A stretch of 64,000 nucleotides of DNA from WLWS01 sp965243105 (GTDB taxonomy: Bacteria > Pseudomonadota > Gammaproteobacteria > Eutrophobiales > Eutrophobiaceae), in the NCBI GenBank assembly GCA_965243105.1, contig CBDEUC010000003.1, positions 2,480,001 to 2,544,000 of the forward strand. Reading direction: 5' to 3'. The position numbers and the translations under genes are program-made. The notes under the pieces are model-generated. The model worked only from the letters and a program-made list of their open reading frames with translations, was not told where the DNA came from and did no database searches. Positions within the stretch are counted from its first letter, which is position 1. Every line of letters begins with the position of its first letter. Shown here piece after piece: positions 1 to 8,245 of this stretch.

Positions 1-1
1 T

Positions 2-1903
2 GTCATGCAGGGAGTTCATAACAACTATGACATCGACCTGTTCCAGTCGCTGATAGCCAGTATCACGGAACTGCTGACGGTAAAGGATGAGGACATCGTC
101 TCCGCACGGGTCATAGCGGATCACATTCGCTCCTGCGCTTTCCTTATCACCGATGGCGTGATTCCGTCCAACGAGGGCAGGGGATATGTCCTGCGTCGAA
201 TTATTCGTCGAGCCGCGCGACACGGCAGCAAGCTCGGGTTTAATGAGCCCTTCTTTCATCGGCTCGTGGATCCCCTCGCCGGGCTAATGGGCGAAGCTTT
301 TCCTGAATTAGTGGAGGCAAAGGAGTTTGTAGAAAAAACGCTGAAGCAGGAGGAACTGAGGTTTGCAGAAACCCTGGACCAGGGCCTACGTCACCTGGAA
401 GACATCATTGACGGACTTTCCGGAGGTGAGATAGGTGGCGCTGACGTCTTCAAGCTGTATGACACCTATGGCTTTCCCGTTGACCTTACCGGCGATATCG
501 CTAGGGAGCGTGGCCTGACACTGGATATGCCCGGCTTTGACCAGGCCATGGCGGAACAGAGAAAGCGTGCCCGCTCGGCCAGCAAGTTCGAGTTAAACGC
601 GGACGAGGGCGCTGCGGGACTCGATCTCGAAACACAGTTCACCGGTTATGACGTGGCAGAGGGAGACTCAAAGGTCGTGGCCATTTTTCGTGATGGTGCC
701 ACCGCCAACGAAATTAATGTGGGCGAAGAAGCCGGCGTCGTGCTCGACACAACACCGTTTTATGCCGAGTCCGGTGGGCAGGTTGGAGATCGCGGAAAGC
801 TGGTTGCCGATGGCGTGGTTTTCGAGGTGCGCGATACGCAGAAGCAGGGAGACGCGCATATCCATCTTGGTGAAGTCGTGCAGGGTAGTCTCGCCGTGGG
901 TCAAGGCGTACGCAGTCGAATCAATATCATCGAACGGGCGGATATTGTGCGTAATCACTCGGCCACCCACCTGCTGCACGCGGCACTGAGACAGGTGCTT
1001 GGCAAGCACGTCACGCAGAAGGGTTCGCTCGTGGCTGCAGATCGACTTCGTTTTGATTTTTCACACCCGGATGGGCTGAGCGAGGAGGAACTGTTAAAGA
1101 TCGAGAGCCTGGTGAACAGCGTTATCCTTGAAAACGCCGAGACGGGAGTGGCAAATATGAGCCTTGATGCGGCCATGGAGTCGGGCGCCATGTCACTTTT
1201 TGGCGAAAAGTATGCTGACGAGGTGCGAGTGCTCAATATTGGTGACGGGTTTTCCACCGAGCTCTGCGGTGGAACCCACGTGAGCCGGGCCGGAGATATT
1301 GGTCTATTCAAGATATTGTCTGAAACAGGCATCGCGGCCGGCGTCAGGAGAATTGAAGCTGTGAGTGGTAATGGCGCACTGGACTGGGTCAGGGATAACG
1401 AGGCTCGCATGGGTCGAATAGCCGGCCTGCTCAAGTCTGAAAAAGAGGGCATTGAAACACGGCTGGAAAGTGTCCTGGAGCGCTCGCGCAAGCTGGAAAA
1501 GGAAGTCGAGCAACTCAAGTCCCGGCTCGCCAGCAGCGCCGGCGATGATATGGCCAGCGAGGCAGAGGACATTGATGGCATCAAGGTACTGGCCAGGCAC
1601 CTGGAAGGCGCCGATCCAAAAACCCTGCGGGAAACGGTGGACCAGCTGAAAAACAAGCTGGGCACAGCGGCTCTTGTTCTTGCCACGGTGAAGGATGACA
1701 AGGTCAGCCTGGTGGCAGGCGTGTCAAAGGAAGCCTGTGACCGCGTCAGGGCCGGAGAGCTGGTCAACTTTGTCGCAGCACAGGTTGGCGGAAAGGGTGG
1801 CGGCAGGCCGGACATGGCGCAGGCTGGAGGAAACCAGCCGGAGAACCTGGATGCTGCCCTGCAGGGTGTTCCAGGCTGGGTAAAAGAGCAATTAAATACC
1901 TGA
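2..1903 (+). CDS. alaS: Alanyl-tRNA synthetase, 5'-truncated by window edge
   Basis: AlaRS charges tRNA-Ala with alanine and hydrolyses mischarged Ser/Gly-tRNA-Ala. The reading frame is open from the first bases of the window, so the gene starts outside; about 630 of the usual ~870 residues are present. Visible parts are the end of the aminoacylation/tRNA-binding region (RVIADHIRSCAFLI), the editing domain with zinc ligands HxxxH and CxxxH (residues 318/322 and 421/425 counted from the ATG at 5), a coiled coil around 470-515, and the C-terminal glycine-rich KGGGRPDMAQAGG motif. The ATG at 5 is internal and should not be taken as the true start. lysC follows after 85 bp in the order typical of gammaproteobacteria. 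Identification is secure. Confidence 0.97.
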   Translation, partial: VMQGVHNNYDIDLFQSLIASITELLTVKDEDIVSARVIADHIRSCAFLITDGVIPSNEGRGYVLRRIIRRAARHGSKLGFNEPFFHRLVDPLAGLMGEAFPELVEAKEFVEKTLKQEELRFAETLDQGLRHLEDIIDGLSGGEIGGADVFKLYDTYGFPVDLTGDIARERGLTLDMPGFDQAMAEQRKRARSASKFELNADEGAAGLDLETQFTGYDVAEGDSKVVAIFRDGATANEINVGEEAGVVLDTTPFYAESGGQVGDRGKLVADGVVFEVRDTQKQGDAHIHLGEVVQGSLAVGQGVRSRINIIERADIVRNHSATHLLHAALRQVLGKHVTQKGSLVAADRLRFDFSHPDGLSEEELLKIESLVNSVILENAETGVANMSLDAAMESGAMSLFGEKYADEVRVLNIGDGFSTELCGGTHVSRAGDIGLFKILSETGIAAGVRRIEAVSGNGALDWVRDNEARMGRIAGLLKSEKEGIETRLESVLERSRKLEKEVEQLKSRLASSAGDDMASEAEDIDGIKVLARHLEGADPKTLRETVDQLKNKLGTAALVLATVKDDKVSLVAGVSKEACDRVRAGELVNFVAAQVGGKGGGRPDMAQAGGNQPENLDAALQGVPGWVKEQLNT

Positions 1904-1988
1904 TTTTCCTTGCTTTTAGGCTTTAATTCCTTACAATCCCTGTCCCTTTTTTCGTAAATTACCGGGGATATCCCACTTCGCATTCAAA

Positions 1989-3209
1989 ATGGCATTGATA
2001 GTCCACAAATATGGCGGCACTTCGGTCGGCAGCATCGAGCGGATCCAGGCGGTAGCAGATCGGGTCATCGCTGCACGTGCAGCGGGGCACGACGTTGTCG
2101 TGGTGGTGTCTGCCATGAGCGGCGAAACTGACCGGCTGATCGGGCTGGCGAGGGAGGTTCATGACACACCCAGTAGCCGCGAGCTGGATGTGCTCCTGTC
2201 TACCGGTGAGCAGGTCACTATTGCCCTGTTGAGCATGGCGCTGGAGGCCAAGGGCTGCAGGGCCCGGTCCTATACCGGTTACCAGGTGGCAGTCCATACG
2301 GAAGCCGTGCACAACAAGGCCAGGATCACAGAAATCGATACGGATGCCGTGAAAAGTACCCTGGCAAATGGTGAAGTTGCCGTGGTGGCCGGTTTCCAGG
2401 GAATTGATGAGCATGGAAATATCACCACCCTTGGACGGGGTGGCACGGATACCTCTGCAGTTGCCATGGCGGCGGCCCTTGAAGCAGACGAGTGCCATAT
2501 TTATACGGACGTTGACGGTGTTTACACCGCTGACCCCCGAATTGTCACGGATGCCCGGCGAATAGAGCGCATCTCCTATGAGGAAATGCTGGAAATGGCC
2601 AGCCTGGGCTCAAAAGTGCTGCAGATCCGCTCGGTCGAGTTTGCCAGTAAATACAACATCAATCTCAGGGTCCTTTCATCCTTTGAGGATGGACCCGGAA
2701 CCCTGATTACCACTGAGGATGAAAGCATGGAACAGGTCCTGATCTCCGGTATCGCCCACAACCTGGACGAAGCCAAACTCACCATTAGAGGTGTTCCGGA
2801 CAAGCCCGGTATCGCATCGCGCATACTTGGCCCCATCGCAGATGCAAATATTGAAGTGGACATGATTATCCAGAACATCGGCGACGAAAATAGCACCAGT
2901 TTTACCTTTACCGTGCACCGGAATGACTATGCCAAGGCGAGGCAGGTGCTGGAAACTACCGCTTCCGAGCTGGGCGCTGCCGGGGTGGATGGCGATGACA
3001 ATATCGCCAAGATCTCGGTAGTTGGCGTGGGCATGCGCTCCCATGCCGGAATTGCTAGCAAGATGTTTGCCGCATTGGCGGAAGAGGGGATCAATATCCA
3101 GATGATCTCCACCTCGGAAATCAAAATTTCCGTGGTTGTGGACGATAAGTATTTAGAATTGGGCGTAAGAGCGTTACACTCTGCGTTTGGGCTAGATCAG
3201 GGAGATTAA
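1989..3209 (+). CDS. lysC: Aspartate kinase
   Basis: Phosphorylates aspartate, the first step towards lysine, threonine, methionine and diaminopimelate. The 406-residue protein has the amino-acid-kinase domain (KYGGTSVG at 7-14, the GRGGTDTSA substrate/ATP region near 150) and two C-terminal ACT domains (roughly 265-335 and 345-406) that normally bind lysine and/or threonine as feedback inhibitors. No homoserine dehydrogenase domain follows, so this is a monofunctional enzyme. It lies between alaS and csrA, the conserved gammaproteobacterial order. The ATG lacks a strong Shine-Dalgarno but fits the family N terminus exactly. The 85-bp leader is too short for a lysine riboswitch. Confidence 0.96.
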   Translation: MALIVHKYGGTSVGSIERIQAVADRVIAARAAGHDVVVVVSAMSGETDRLIGLAREVHDTPSSRELDVLLSTGEQVTIALLSMALEAKGCRARSYTGYQVAVHTEAVHNKARITEIDTDAVKSTLANGEVAVVAGFQGIDEHGNITTLGRGGTDTSAVAMAAALEADECHIYTDVDGVYTADPRIVTDARRIERISYEEMLEMASLGSKVLQIRSVEFASKYNINLRVLSSFEDGPGTLITTEDESMEQVLISGIAHNLDEAKLTIRGVPDKPGIASRILGPIADANIEVDMIIQNIGDENSTSFTFTVHRNDYAKARQVLETTASELGAAGVDGDDNIAKISVVGVGMRSHAGIASKMFAALAEEGINIQMISTSEIKISVVVDDKYLELGVRALHSAFGLDQGD

Positions 3210-3332
3210 GTACTAAGGGGCCCTGGTTGACGTCCTGGGACGGAACCACCCGGAACAATAAAACAAAGATCGATACGGGTGGATTCAATATTGCTACGCA
3301 GGTAGCTAAGGGCAATTATAGGAGATGTAAAT

Positions 3333-3554
3333 ATGTTGATATTAACGCGCAGGGTTGGCGAGTCATTAATGATTGGTGACGAAGTTAACGTAACAGTATT
3401 GGGGATACGTGGTAACCAGGTAAGAATCGGTGTTAACGCACCAAAGGAAATCGCAGTACACAGGGAAGAGATCTATGATCGAATCCAGCAGGAGCAGGAT
3501 GGTCCTGAAGGAGAAGATTATTCAGATCAAAAAGCCGAGGGGAACGGTTACTAG
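3333..3554 (+). CDS. csrA: Carbon storage regulator CsrA/RsmA
   Basis: Small dimeric RNA-binding protein that blocks or stabilises mRNAs by binding GGA motifs in leaders, controlling carbon flow, motility and biofilm switching. The 73-residue product begins with the invariant MLILTRRVGESLMIGD and keeps the RNA-contact residues of both beta edges (L4, R6, R7 and the VHREEIYDRI segment with the essential Arg). The acidic C-terminal tail after residue 55 is variable in the family. A good ribosome-binding site (AGGAGAT) lies 5-6 bases before the ATG. The gene sits 123 bp after lysC, and a hairpin terminator candidate follows. Confidence 0.98.
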   Translation: MLILTRRVGESLMIGDEVNVTVLGIRGNQVRIGVNAPKEIAVHREEIYDRIQQEQDGPEGEDYSDQKAEGNGY

Positions 3555-3591
3555 TCTATTCACTTTCTGTACTTTAGCGTAACAAAACAAA

Positions 3592-3625
3592 CCTCATCTC
3601 TCAGTACTTGTACTGCGGGATGAGG
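3592..3625 (+). terminator. Stem-loop downstream of csrA
   Basis: Outer stem CCTCAT/ATGAGG with an inner perfect CAGTAC-TT-GTACTG stem, followed by a T-rich but interrupted tract. It is a likely terminator for the lysC-csrA side; the weak U-tract limits confidence. Confidence 0.55.
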
Positions 3626-3646
3626 CTTTGCGAGTTTTGATTTTGA

Positions 3647-3688
3647 AATCAGATTTCAGTGTAGATTAAACAAAGAATTGGAGAGGTG
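3647..3688 (+). repeat. Duplicated tRNA-Ser leader and 5' end (pseudo-copy)
   Basis: Positions 3647-3688 match 3817-3858 at a constant 170-base offset with four mismatches in 42, all transitions. The repeat covers the sequence just before tRNA-Ser and its first nine bases (GGAGAGGTG). After it, copy 1 departs from the tRNA into a hairpin array and then regains a D-arm-like stretch (GTGGCTGAAGGC at 3773-3784). It reads as a broken copy of the tRNA gene. Confidence 0.8.
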
Positions 3689-3692
3689 CCGA

Positions 3693-3802
3693 CAAATTTG
3701 CACAGAGCAAATTTGGACGTTCGAGTGTAAGCGAGGACGGTACGCAGTACCGAGGCACGAAGTGCCGAGTCAGTGGCTGAAGGCAGCGCTTCGAAGAAGC
3801 GC
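3693..3802 (+). repeat. Hairpin array upstream of tRNA-Ser
   Basis: Four perfect small hairpins follow one another: CAAATTTGC/GCAAATTTG (3693-3715), CGGTAC-GCA-GTACCG (3738-3752), GGCAC-GAA-GTGCC (3754-3766) and GCGCTTC-GAA-GAAGCGC (3786-3802). Three have a trinucleotide loop of GCA or GAA. GTGCCGA occurs at both ends of the first part (3686-3692 and 3762-3768). No reading frame is convincing. A matching array lies on the other side of the tRNA. Confidence 0.75.
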
Positions 3803-3849
3803 CAGGTAAAATACTGAATCAAATCTCAATGTAGATTGAACAAAGAATT

Positions 3850-3940
3850 GGAGAGGTGGCCGAGTGGCTGAAGGCGCTCCCCTGCTAAGGGAGTATACGT
3901 CAAAAGCGTATCGAGGGTTCGAATCCCTCTCTCTCCGCCA
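3850..3940 (+). tRNA. tRNA-Ser (anticodon GCU)
   Basis: A class II tRNA of 91 bases with encoded CCA. The acceptor stem GGAGAGG pairs with TCTCTCC, the discriminator is G, the anticodon stem CTCCC/GGGAG encloses loop CTGCTAA with anticodon GCT, a long variable arm follows, and the T arm is GAGGG-TTCGAAT-CCCTC. It decodes AGC/AGU serine codons. Its location directly after csrA is the standard position in many gammaproteobacteria. Confidence 0.97.
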
Positions 3941-3978
3941 GAATATAAAAAGCCCTCGTAAGAGGGCTTTTTATATTC
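3941..3978 (+). terminator. Perfect palindromic terminator abutting tRNA-Ser
   Basis: A 17-bp perfect inverted repeat (3941-3957 with 3962-3978) around a GTAA loop starts at the base after CCA. The GC core AGCCCTC/GAGGGCT is followed by TTTTT and preceded by AAAAA, so it can act as an intrinsic terminator on either strand. Confidence 0.9.
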
Positions 3979-3990
3979 TGCAGTGAGCAG

Positions 3991-4097
3991 AGGCTTTGAA
4001 GAGAAGCCTTCGGTTCGACAATCTTCCGCAGGAAGATTGGACGGACGACGCGAAGCGAGTCCGCCCCGCAGGGGTGAACAATCGCTTAAAGCGATTG
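3991..4097 (+). repeat. Hairpin array downstream of tRNA-Ser
   Basis: A second run of hairpins: AGGCTT/AAGCCT (3991-4009), CAATCTTCC-GCA-GGAAGATTG (4019-4039), CGGAC/GTCCG enclosing CGC-GAA-GCG (4042-4063), CCCC-GCA-GGGG (4064-4074) and CAATCGCT-TAA-AGCGATTG (4079-4097). The trinucleotide loops resemble those of the upstream array, but the stems are different sequences. An open frame crossing it is not supported as a gene. Confidence 0.75.
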
Positions 4098-4098
4098 T

Positions 4099-4120
4099 GA
4101 ATCTATCCCTCTCTCCGCCA
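4099..4120 (+). pseudogene. Fragment of tRNA-Ser 3' end
   Basis: This stretch repeats the 3' end of tRNA-Ser including the encoded CCA (CTCTCTCCGCCAGAA is identical to 3930-3944 starting inside the acceptor stem). It is followed, like the real tRNA, by an intrinsic terminator. No D or anticodon arm precedes it, so it is a tRNA remnant rather than a gene. Confidence 0.75.
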
Positions 4121-4127
4121 GAAACGC

Positions 4128-4152
4128 AAAAGCCCCTTAAAGGGGCTTTTTT
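4128..4152. terminator. Bidirectional intrinsic terminator
   Basis: Stem AAAAGCCCC/GGGGCTTTT with a short TTAAA loop and T-tracts on both strands. It ends the tRNA-remnant array on the plus strand and lies 39 bp after the stop of the minus-strand RNA helicase. Confidence 0.85.
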
Positions 4153-4190
4153 GTTTCTATGGAAAATGTTGAGCCTATTGCTGGCATCGA

Positions 4191-5501
4191 TTATCGATTA
4201 CGGATACCGGACTTATTATTGTTGGCGGCGGTACGGCTTTTGGCATAGTTTCTTTTTCTGCTCTTTTTGCCTGAGGCCCGTCGTTTGCCTTTGCCACTGT
4301 TTTTTGAACGCGGGTCGGAACTCGGCGTGTTTAGCCGCGTTTTAGCCGCGACGGATTCTGGTACAAGGTGGCCAGGCTCAAAACCCTCAATTTCTTCGCG
4401 TCCGATCTTACGCATGAGAAGACGCTCAATATTCTGCAACTGTTTAGTTTCATCAGCACTGACCAGTGAAATCGCTTCACCGCTCGCTCCCGCACGACCT
4501 GTACGACCAATGCGATGCACATAGTCTTCCGGGACGTTCGGCAAGTCAAAGTTAACAACATGTGAAAGCTGGTCGATATCTATACCCCGGGCAGCAATAT
4601 CGGTTGCCACCAGCACCTGGATTTTACTCCGCTTGAAATCAGCCAGTGTTTTTGTGCGCTGTGGCTGGCTCTTGTTGCCATGTATTGCTGCAGTATGGAT
4701 AGCATCACGCGACAGGCGCCGGACCAGCTTGTCGGCGCCATGCTTGGTACGACAGAAGACCAGTGCCTGGTACCAATTACCTGACCGGATCAGGTAGCTG
4801 AGTAATTCTGCCTTACGTGCCTTATCCACCGGGTGTACCATTTGCGAGATTGTTTCTACAGTGGAATTACGTGGCGCAACGTCGATTTCAACCGGGTTTT
4901 TAATAATGCCCTTTGCAAGTTGTCGTACTTCCTTTGAAAAGGTTGCAGAGAACATCAGGTTTTGTCTACGTTTCGGTAGTAGCGCCATTATCTTTTTTAT
5001 GTCGTGAATAAATCCCATATCCAGCATGCGATCGGCCTCGTCCAGTACCAGGATTTCAAGGTCATCGAAGCGAATGGCGTTCTGTTGATACAGATCGAGT
5101 AAGCGACCAGGTGTCGCGACCAGCACATCCACACCACGACGTAACTTCATCATCTGGGGATTAATGTTAACGCCACCAAACACAACCGCAGAACGCAGTT
5201 GTAGATACTTGCCATAAGTTGAAATGCTGTCCTGCACCTGTGCGGCAAGTTCACGGGTTGGAGTCAATACCAGTGCCCGCGTGCGATTCTTCTTCATTTT
5301 TGATTTGTTAGATATATTTTGTAAAAGCGGTAGCGTGAACCCGGCGGTTTTCCCTGTGCCGGTTTGTGCTGCCCCCATTACATCATTACCTTCTAAAATG
5401 GCCGGGATAGCCCGGGCCTGGATTGGCGTTGGGTTTGTATAACCGGTAGCTTTCACGGCGCGTAATAATTCTTCAGATAAACTGAGTGATTCAAATGTCA
5501 T
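4191..5501 (-). CDS. rhlE: DEAD-box ATP-dependent RNA helicase, RhlE type
   Basis: Unwinds short RNA duplexes in ribosome assembly and RNA decay, often important in the cold. From the start at 5501 the protein is 436 residues. It has Q motif PTPIQ (24-28), Walker A AQTGTGKT (45-52), PTRELAAQ (81-88), DEAD (154-157), a SAT motif and the C-terminal helicase domain with VATDIAARGIDID and HRIGRTGRAG. The tail is strongly basic, as in RhlE. I prefer the ATG at 5501 over one seven codons upstream (5522) because AAGGA lies seven bases before it and MTFESL matches the family start. It is monocistronic, with a 3' bidirectional terminator. Confidence 0.93.
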   Translation of the reverse strand: MTFESLSLSEELLRAVKATGYTNPTPIQARAIPAILEGNDVMGAAQTGTGKTAGFTLPLLQNISNKSKMKKNRTRALVLTPTRELAAQVQDSISTYGKYLQLRSAVVFGGVNINPQMMKLRRGVDVLVATPGRLLDLYQQNAIRFDDLEILVLDEADRMLDMGFIHDIKKIMALLPKRRQNLMFSATFSKEVRQLAKGIIKNPVEIDVAPRNSTVETISQMVHPVDKARKAELLSYLIRSGNWYQALVFCRTKHGADKLVRRLSRDAIHTAAIHGNKSQPQRTKTLADFKRSKIQVLVATDIAARGIDIDQLSHVVNFDLPNVPEDYVHRIGRTGRAGASGEAISLVSADETKQLQNIERLLMRKIGREEIEGFEPGHLVPESVAAKTRLNTPSSDPRSKNSGKGKRRASGKKSRKRNYAKSRTAANNNKSGIRNR

Positions 5502-5998
5502 TTTGTATTCCTTAAATCGCATTAGTACCTTTACCCAGCCTTGTTAAGTGATAGCTACGGGCAAAGGAATAGTGTTTTGGCCTAGAAACTACGAGCCCAG
5601 ACTTAAACGGTTGCGAATCGTTGTATCTTTAGTGGGGGCGTAAGAAAGCTCTGCCAGTGTGTGTACCCGTTATGCAGACAGGGGTACGGGCGGCACGCAA
5701 TAATTGGCTCTCTATTGGGAGGGACAGCTGGTCTCGATGAATGCTGCTATCTTCGATATACAACAAAAATGAGGCGAACTAACAACTAGTGATGACGCTT
5801 TGGGCTCCCATCGGGGATGCTCCAAGTGCGCGCACTGTACCATAATGGAACCAGGAAGCAACATATAAAGCCTAAAAGCCTGTAATACCTCTGAATTTTC
5901 AAAAGCCCTGCCCGCAAGGATATAAAAAGCTCTCGCCAGAGGCCTTTAATGTTTTTATCATCATTTCTATAAAGAGGAATCCGCCAGGACAATTGAAA
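5502..5998. other. Divergent intergenic region, helicase/sulfatase
   Basis: About 500 bp without a credible gene between two divergent genes. The part next to the helicase may be a long 5' leader. Near 5920-5955 there is a weak terminator-like stem (CTCT...AGAG flanked by A and T runs). I recognise no tRNA, riboswitch or operator here. Confidence 0.5.
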
Positions 5999-7567
5999 AT
6001 GATTAGAGCACGGGTAGTCGTATCCTTACTGCTGGCAGTTGTTTCATTAACAAATACGGTGGTGGCCAGGGACACGCAGCCAAATGTCGTCTTGATTGTA
6101 TCGGACAACCAGAGCCATAGCTTGCTTGGGACATATGGAAACCCAACAATCAAGACCCCGAACATTGATCGCCTCGCTGACAACGGTATGCAGTTTAACC
6201 TTGCCTTTGCAGTGAACGGCGTTTGCTCTCCGACCCGGGCAACATTGTTAACCGGCCTGATGCCATCTCAAACGGGTATTCATGTGGCATTGCCTTCCGA
6301 TATTGATGTGCCGGGATGGGCTGGTATTGAAGAATTTCGATCTCTACCGCAAACGCTTTCCGAGGCCGGGTACCAGACTGCATTGGTAGGTAAGTATCAT
6401 CTCGGCATGCCTCAGACACCGCAGATAGGCTTTAATTACTGGGTGACTTTTCCTTCAGGGCATACCACCACTTTTTATGACCAGACAGTGATAGATAATG
6501 GCAGGGAATACCAGGTCGCCGAGCACCTGACAGATTTCTGGACCAAAAAGGCCGTTGAATTTCTACATCAACAGGATGCGGGCAAACCATTTTTTCTCTA
6601 TCTCTCCTATAACGGTCCCTACAACCTCCCGCCTACGGTCACGATGGAGCCCCGCAATCGTCATGCAGCCTACTACACGGAAAATACACCGGCGATGCCG
6701 CAGGAGAGTATTCACCCCTACCTGAAAAACTGGGCGCAAGGTGGCCGCGGCCCCTCCAATCTCATGGTAAAAGAAGGAACCACTGCGTGGACTGCTATTG
6801 AAGCGCTTAATAATAAAACCGCGATGATCAATGCCGGGTCAGAGACAGCAATGGTGGATGACGGAGTCGGTACAGTCATGCGTACCCTGGAAGAACTGGG
6901 CCTTGAGAAGGATACGCTTGTCATTTATACCTCGGACCAGGGCGCCTCCTATGGTCATAATGGCCTTTTTGGCAACACATCCTGGTCGTTTCCTTTTACA
7001 GCACAAAATATCAATATGCAGATCCCGCTTATTGCAAGTCACCCGGGTTCGATACCAGCCGGTAAACAATCAAGTGACATTATCAATCAGTTTGACATTT
7101 TCCCAACTTTGCTTGATTACCTCGGTATGGGGGACAAGGAAATTGCCAACAGCCCCGGGCGAAGTTTTAAGCCAATATTGAAAGGTAAAGAAGTTGAAGA
7201 CTGGGGTGATGCTGCCTTTTTTGAATTTGTAACTATTCGAGTCATTCGCACGAAGAAGTGGAAATACATGAAAAGACTGGATGATGAAGAGCCTGACACA
7301 TTGTTTGATTTGCAAAATGACCCCGGCGAAAAGAAAAACCTGGTTGATGATCCGGCATATACGGCTGTACGAAATGAACTTGATAAGCGATTGACGGCCT
7401 TTTTTAGCAAGTACAGTGACAGTAAATATAATGTGTGGGAAGGGGGTTCTGCGAAGGGGATCTTGCTTGAAAAATACTATGGCCGTGATGATATTTTCAC
7501 CAGTCGATTCCCGGGCTGGAAACCTCCTGCACTGGAAAAAGCAAAACACGTATTTACGGACAATTAG
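5999..7567 (+). CDS. Secreted sulfatase
   Basis: Family S1 sulfatase that would hydrolyse a sulfate ester; the substrate cannot be told. An N-terminal signal peptide (cleavage near residue 23, after TVVA) points to export. The formylglycine motif C-S-P-T-R is at 76-80, with Cys 76 as the residue modified to formylglycine. Other active-site segments are VGKYHLG and TSDQGASYGHNG. The first metal motif reads SDN where DD is usual. At 522 residues the length is normal. The ATG at 5999 is preferred over a TTG two codons earlier because AGGA lies nine bases upstream. No second sulfatase or maturase gene is nearby. Confidence 0.88.
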   Translation: MIRARVVVSLLLAVVSLTNTVVARDTQPNVVLIVSDNQSHSLLGTYGNPTIKTPNIDRLADNGMQFNLAFAVNGVCSPTRATLLTGLMPSQTGIHVALPSDIDVPGWAGIEEFRSLPQTLSEAGYQTALVGKYHLGMPQTPQIGFNYWVTFPSGHTTTFYDQTVIDNGREYQVAEHLTDFWTKKAVEFLHQQDAGKPFFLYLSYNGPYNLPPTVTMEPRNRHAAYYTENTPAMPQESIHPYLKNWAQGGRGPSNLMVKEGTTAWTAIEALNNKTAMINAGSETAMVDDGVGTVMRTLEELGLEKDTLVIYTSDQGASYGHNGLFGNTSWSFPFTAQNINMQIPLIASHPGSIPAGKQSSDIINQFDIFPTLLDYLGMGDKEIANSPGRSFKPILKGKEVEDWGDAAFFEFVTIRVIRTKKWKYMKRLDDEEPDTLFDLQNDPGEKKNLVDDPAYTAVRNELDKRLTAFFSKYSDSKYNVWEGGSAKGILLEKYYGRDDIFTSRFPGWKPPALEKAKHVFTDN

Positions 7568-7601
7568 GCTGGTCAATACAGGAATGTACTGTCCAGGCTT
7601 T

Positions 7602-7669
7602 CAGTCTAAACCACTTCCAGAGCCCCTGGACGCCAGGCAAACAATATATATGGAGTACGGTTTAGACTG
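7602..7669. repeat. Inverted repeat between sulfatase and stress gene
   Basis: Perfect 11-bp arms CAGTCTAAACC (7602-7612) and GGTTTAGACTG (7659-7669) separated by 46 bases. They lie in the gap between two convergent genes. No T-tract follows, so this is not a clear terminator. Confidence 0.6.
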
Positions 7670-7722
7670 GCTGCCCCGGTGAATACCGTTTAATACTCCG
7701 GGTAGCTTACCTTTTTCTTATC

Positions 7723-8187
7723 TCATGGCATCTCGAATCGGTGATCTTCGGGATGCACCGTTAAAACGGGGCATGGCGCCTTGCGAACTACATTTTCAGC
7801 AACACTGCCCATCAGGAGGTGCATCAGGCCGCTATAGCCATGGGTTCCCATTACGATCATCTTGATATCCTGCTCCCGCGCGTAGCGAATAATCTCTACA
7901 AATGCGGCACCCTCTATCACTTTTCTCACTATTCCACTTTTTAAACCCTCGTCATTTTCCAGTACCTGCGACAGGTTACTTTCAGCGCTCTCCATAACAT
8001 CCTGGTAATAACCTTCCGGTAAAAAGCCGGACATGGGCGGGCTAACCGAGACCAGCGCTTCAGATATTACATATACAAGGTGTAATTCCGCTTCAAACGT
8101 CTGAGCCATGGTGTATGCATAGTTTAAAGCGTGTGCTGAATTTTGACTGAAGTCTGTCGGGTGGAGAATACGGTCGATGTTAATCAT
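7723..8187 (-). CDS. Universal stress protein, UspA family
   Basis: Single-domain USP of 154 residues, probably an ATP-binding dimer that supports survival under stress. The nucleotide motif G-x2-G-x9-G-S is present (G114, G117, G127-S128), with the usual N-terminal ILHPTDFS and C-terminal APCPVLTV strands. I choose the ATG at 8187, not one 13 codons upstream, because AGGAGAG stands seven bases before it and the family begins there. A perfect FNR/Anr-type box lies 59 bp upstream, shared with the divergent cytochrome gene, suggesting induction when oxygen is low. Confidence 0.92.
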   Translation of the reverse strand: MINIDRILHPTDFSQNSAHALNYAYTMAQTFEAELHLVYVISEALVSVSPPMSGFLPEGYYQDVMESAESNLSQVLENDEGLKSGIVRKVIEGAAFVEIIRYAREQDIKMIVMGTHGYSGLMHLLMGSVAENVVRKAPCPVLTVHPEDHRFEMP

Positions 8188-8245
8188 ATGATTTCTCTCC
8201 TGCTCTTTTTCACGTTTTATTTTCAAACTAATTCAACCTGCCTCG

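Noticed and set aside
955..1983. Long open frame (342 codons) on the minus strand over alaS
   Set aside because: It is antisense to a certain gene, has a low-complexity Ser/Arg composition and no recognisable domain.
1904..1988. Lysine riboswitch before lysC
   Set aside because: Only 85 bp separate alaS and lysC, too short for the lysine riboswitch, and no matching stems are seen.
3693..4097. CRISPR or REP array
   Set aside because: Stems differ from each other and no constant repeat alternates with spacers; no cas gene is in the window.
3983..4345. Open frame across the hairpin array downstream of tRNA-Ser
   Set aside because: It runs through palindromes, a tRNA fragment and a terminator, then into the helicase gene antisense; no ribosome-binding site or family match.
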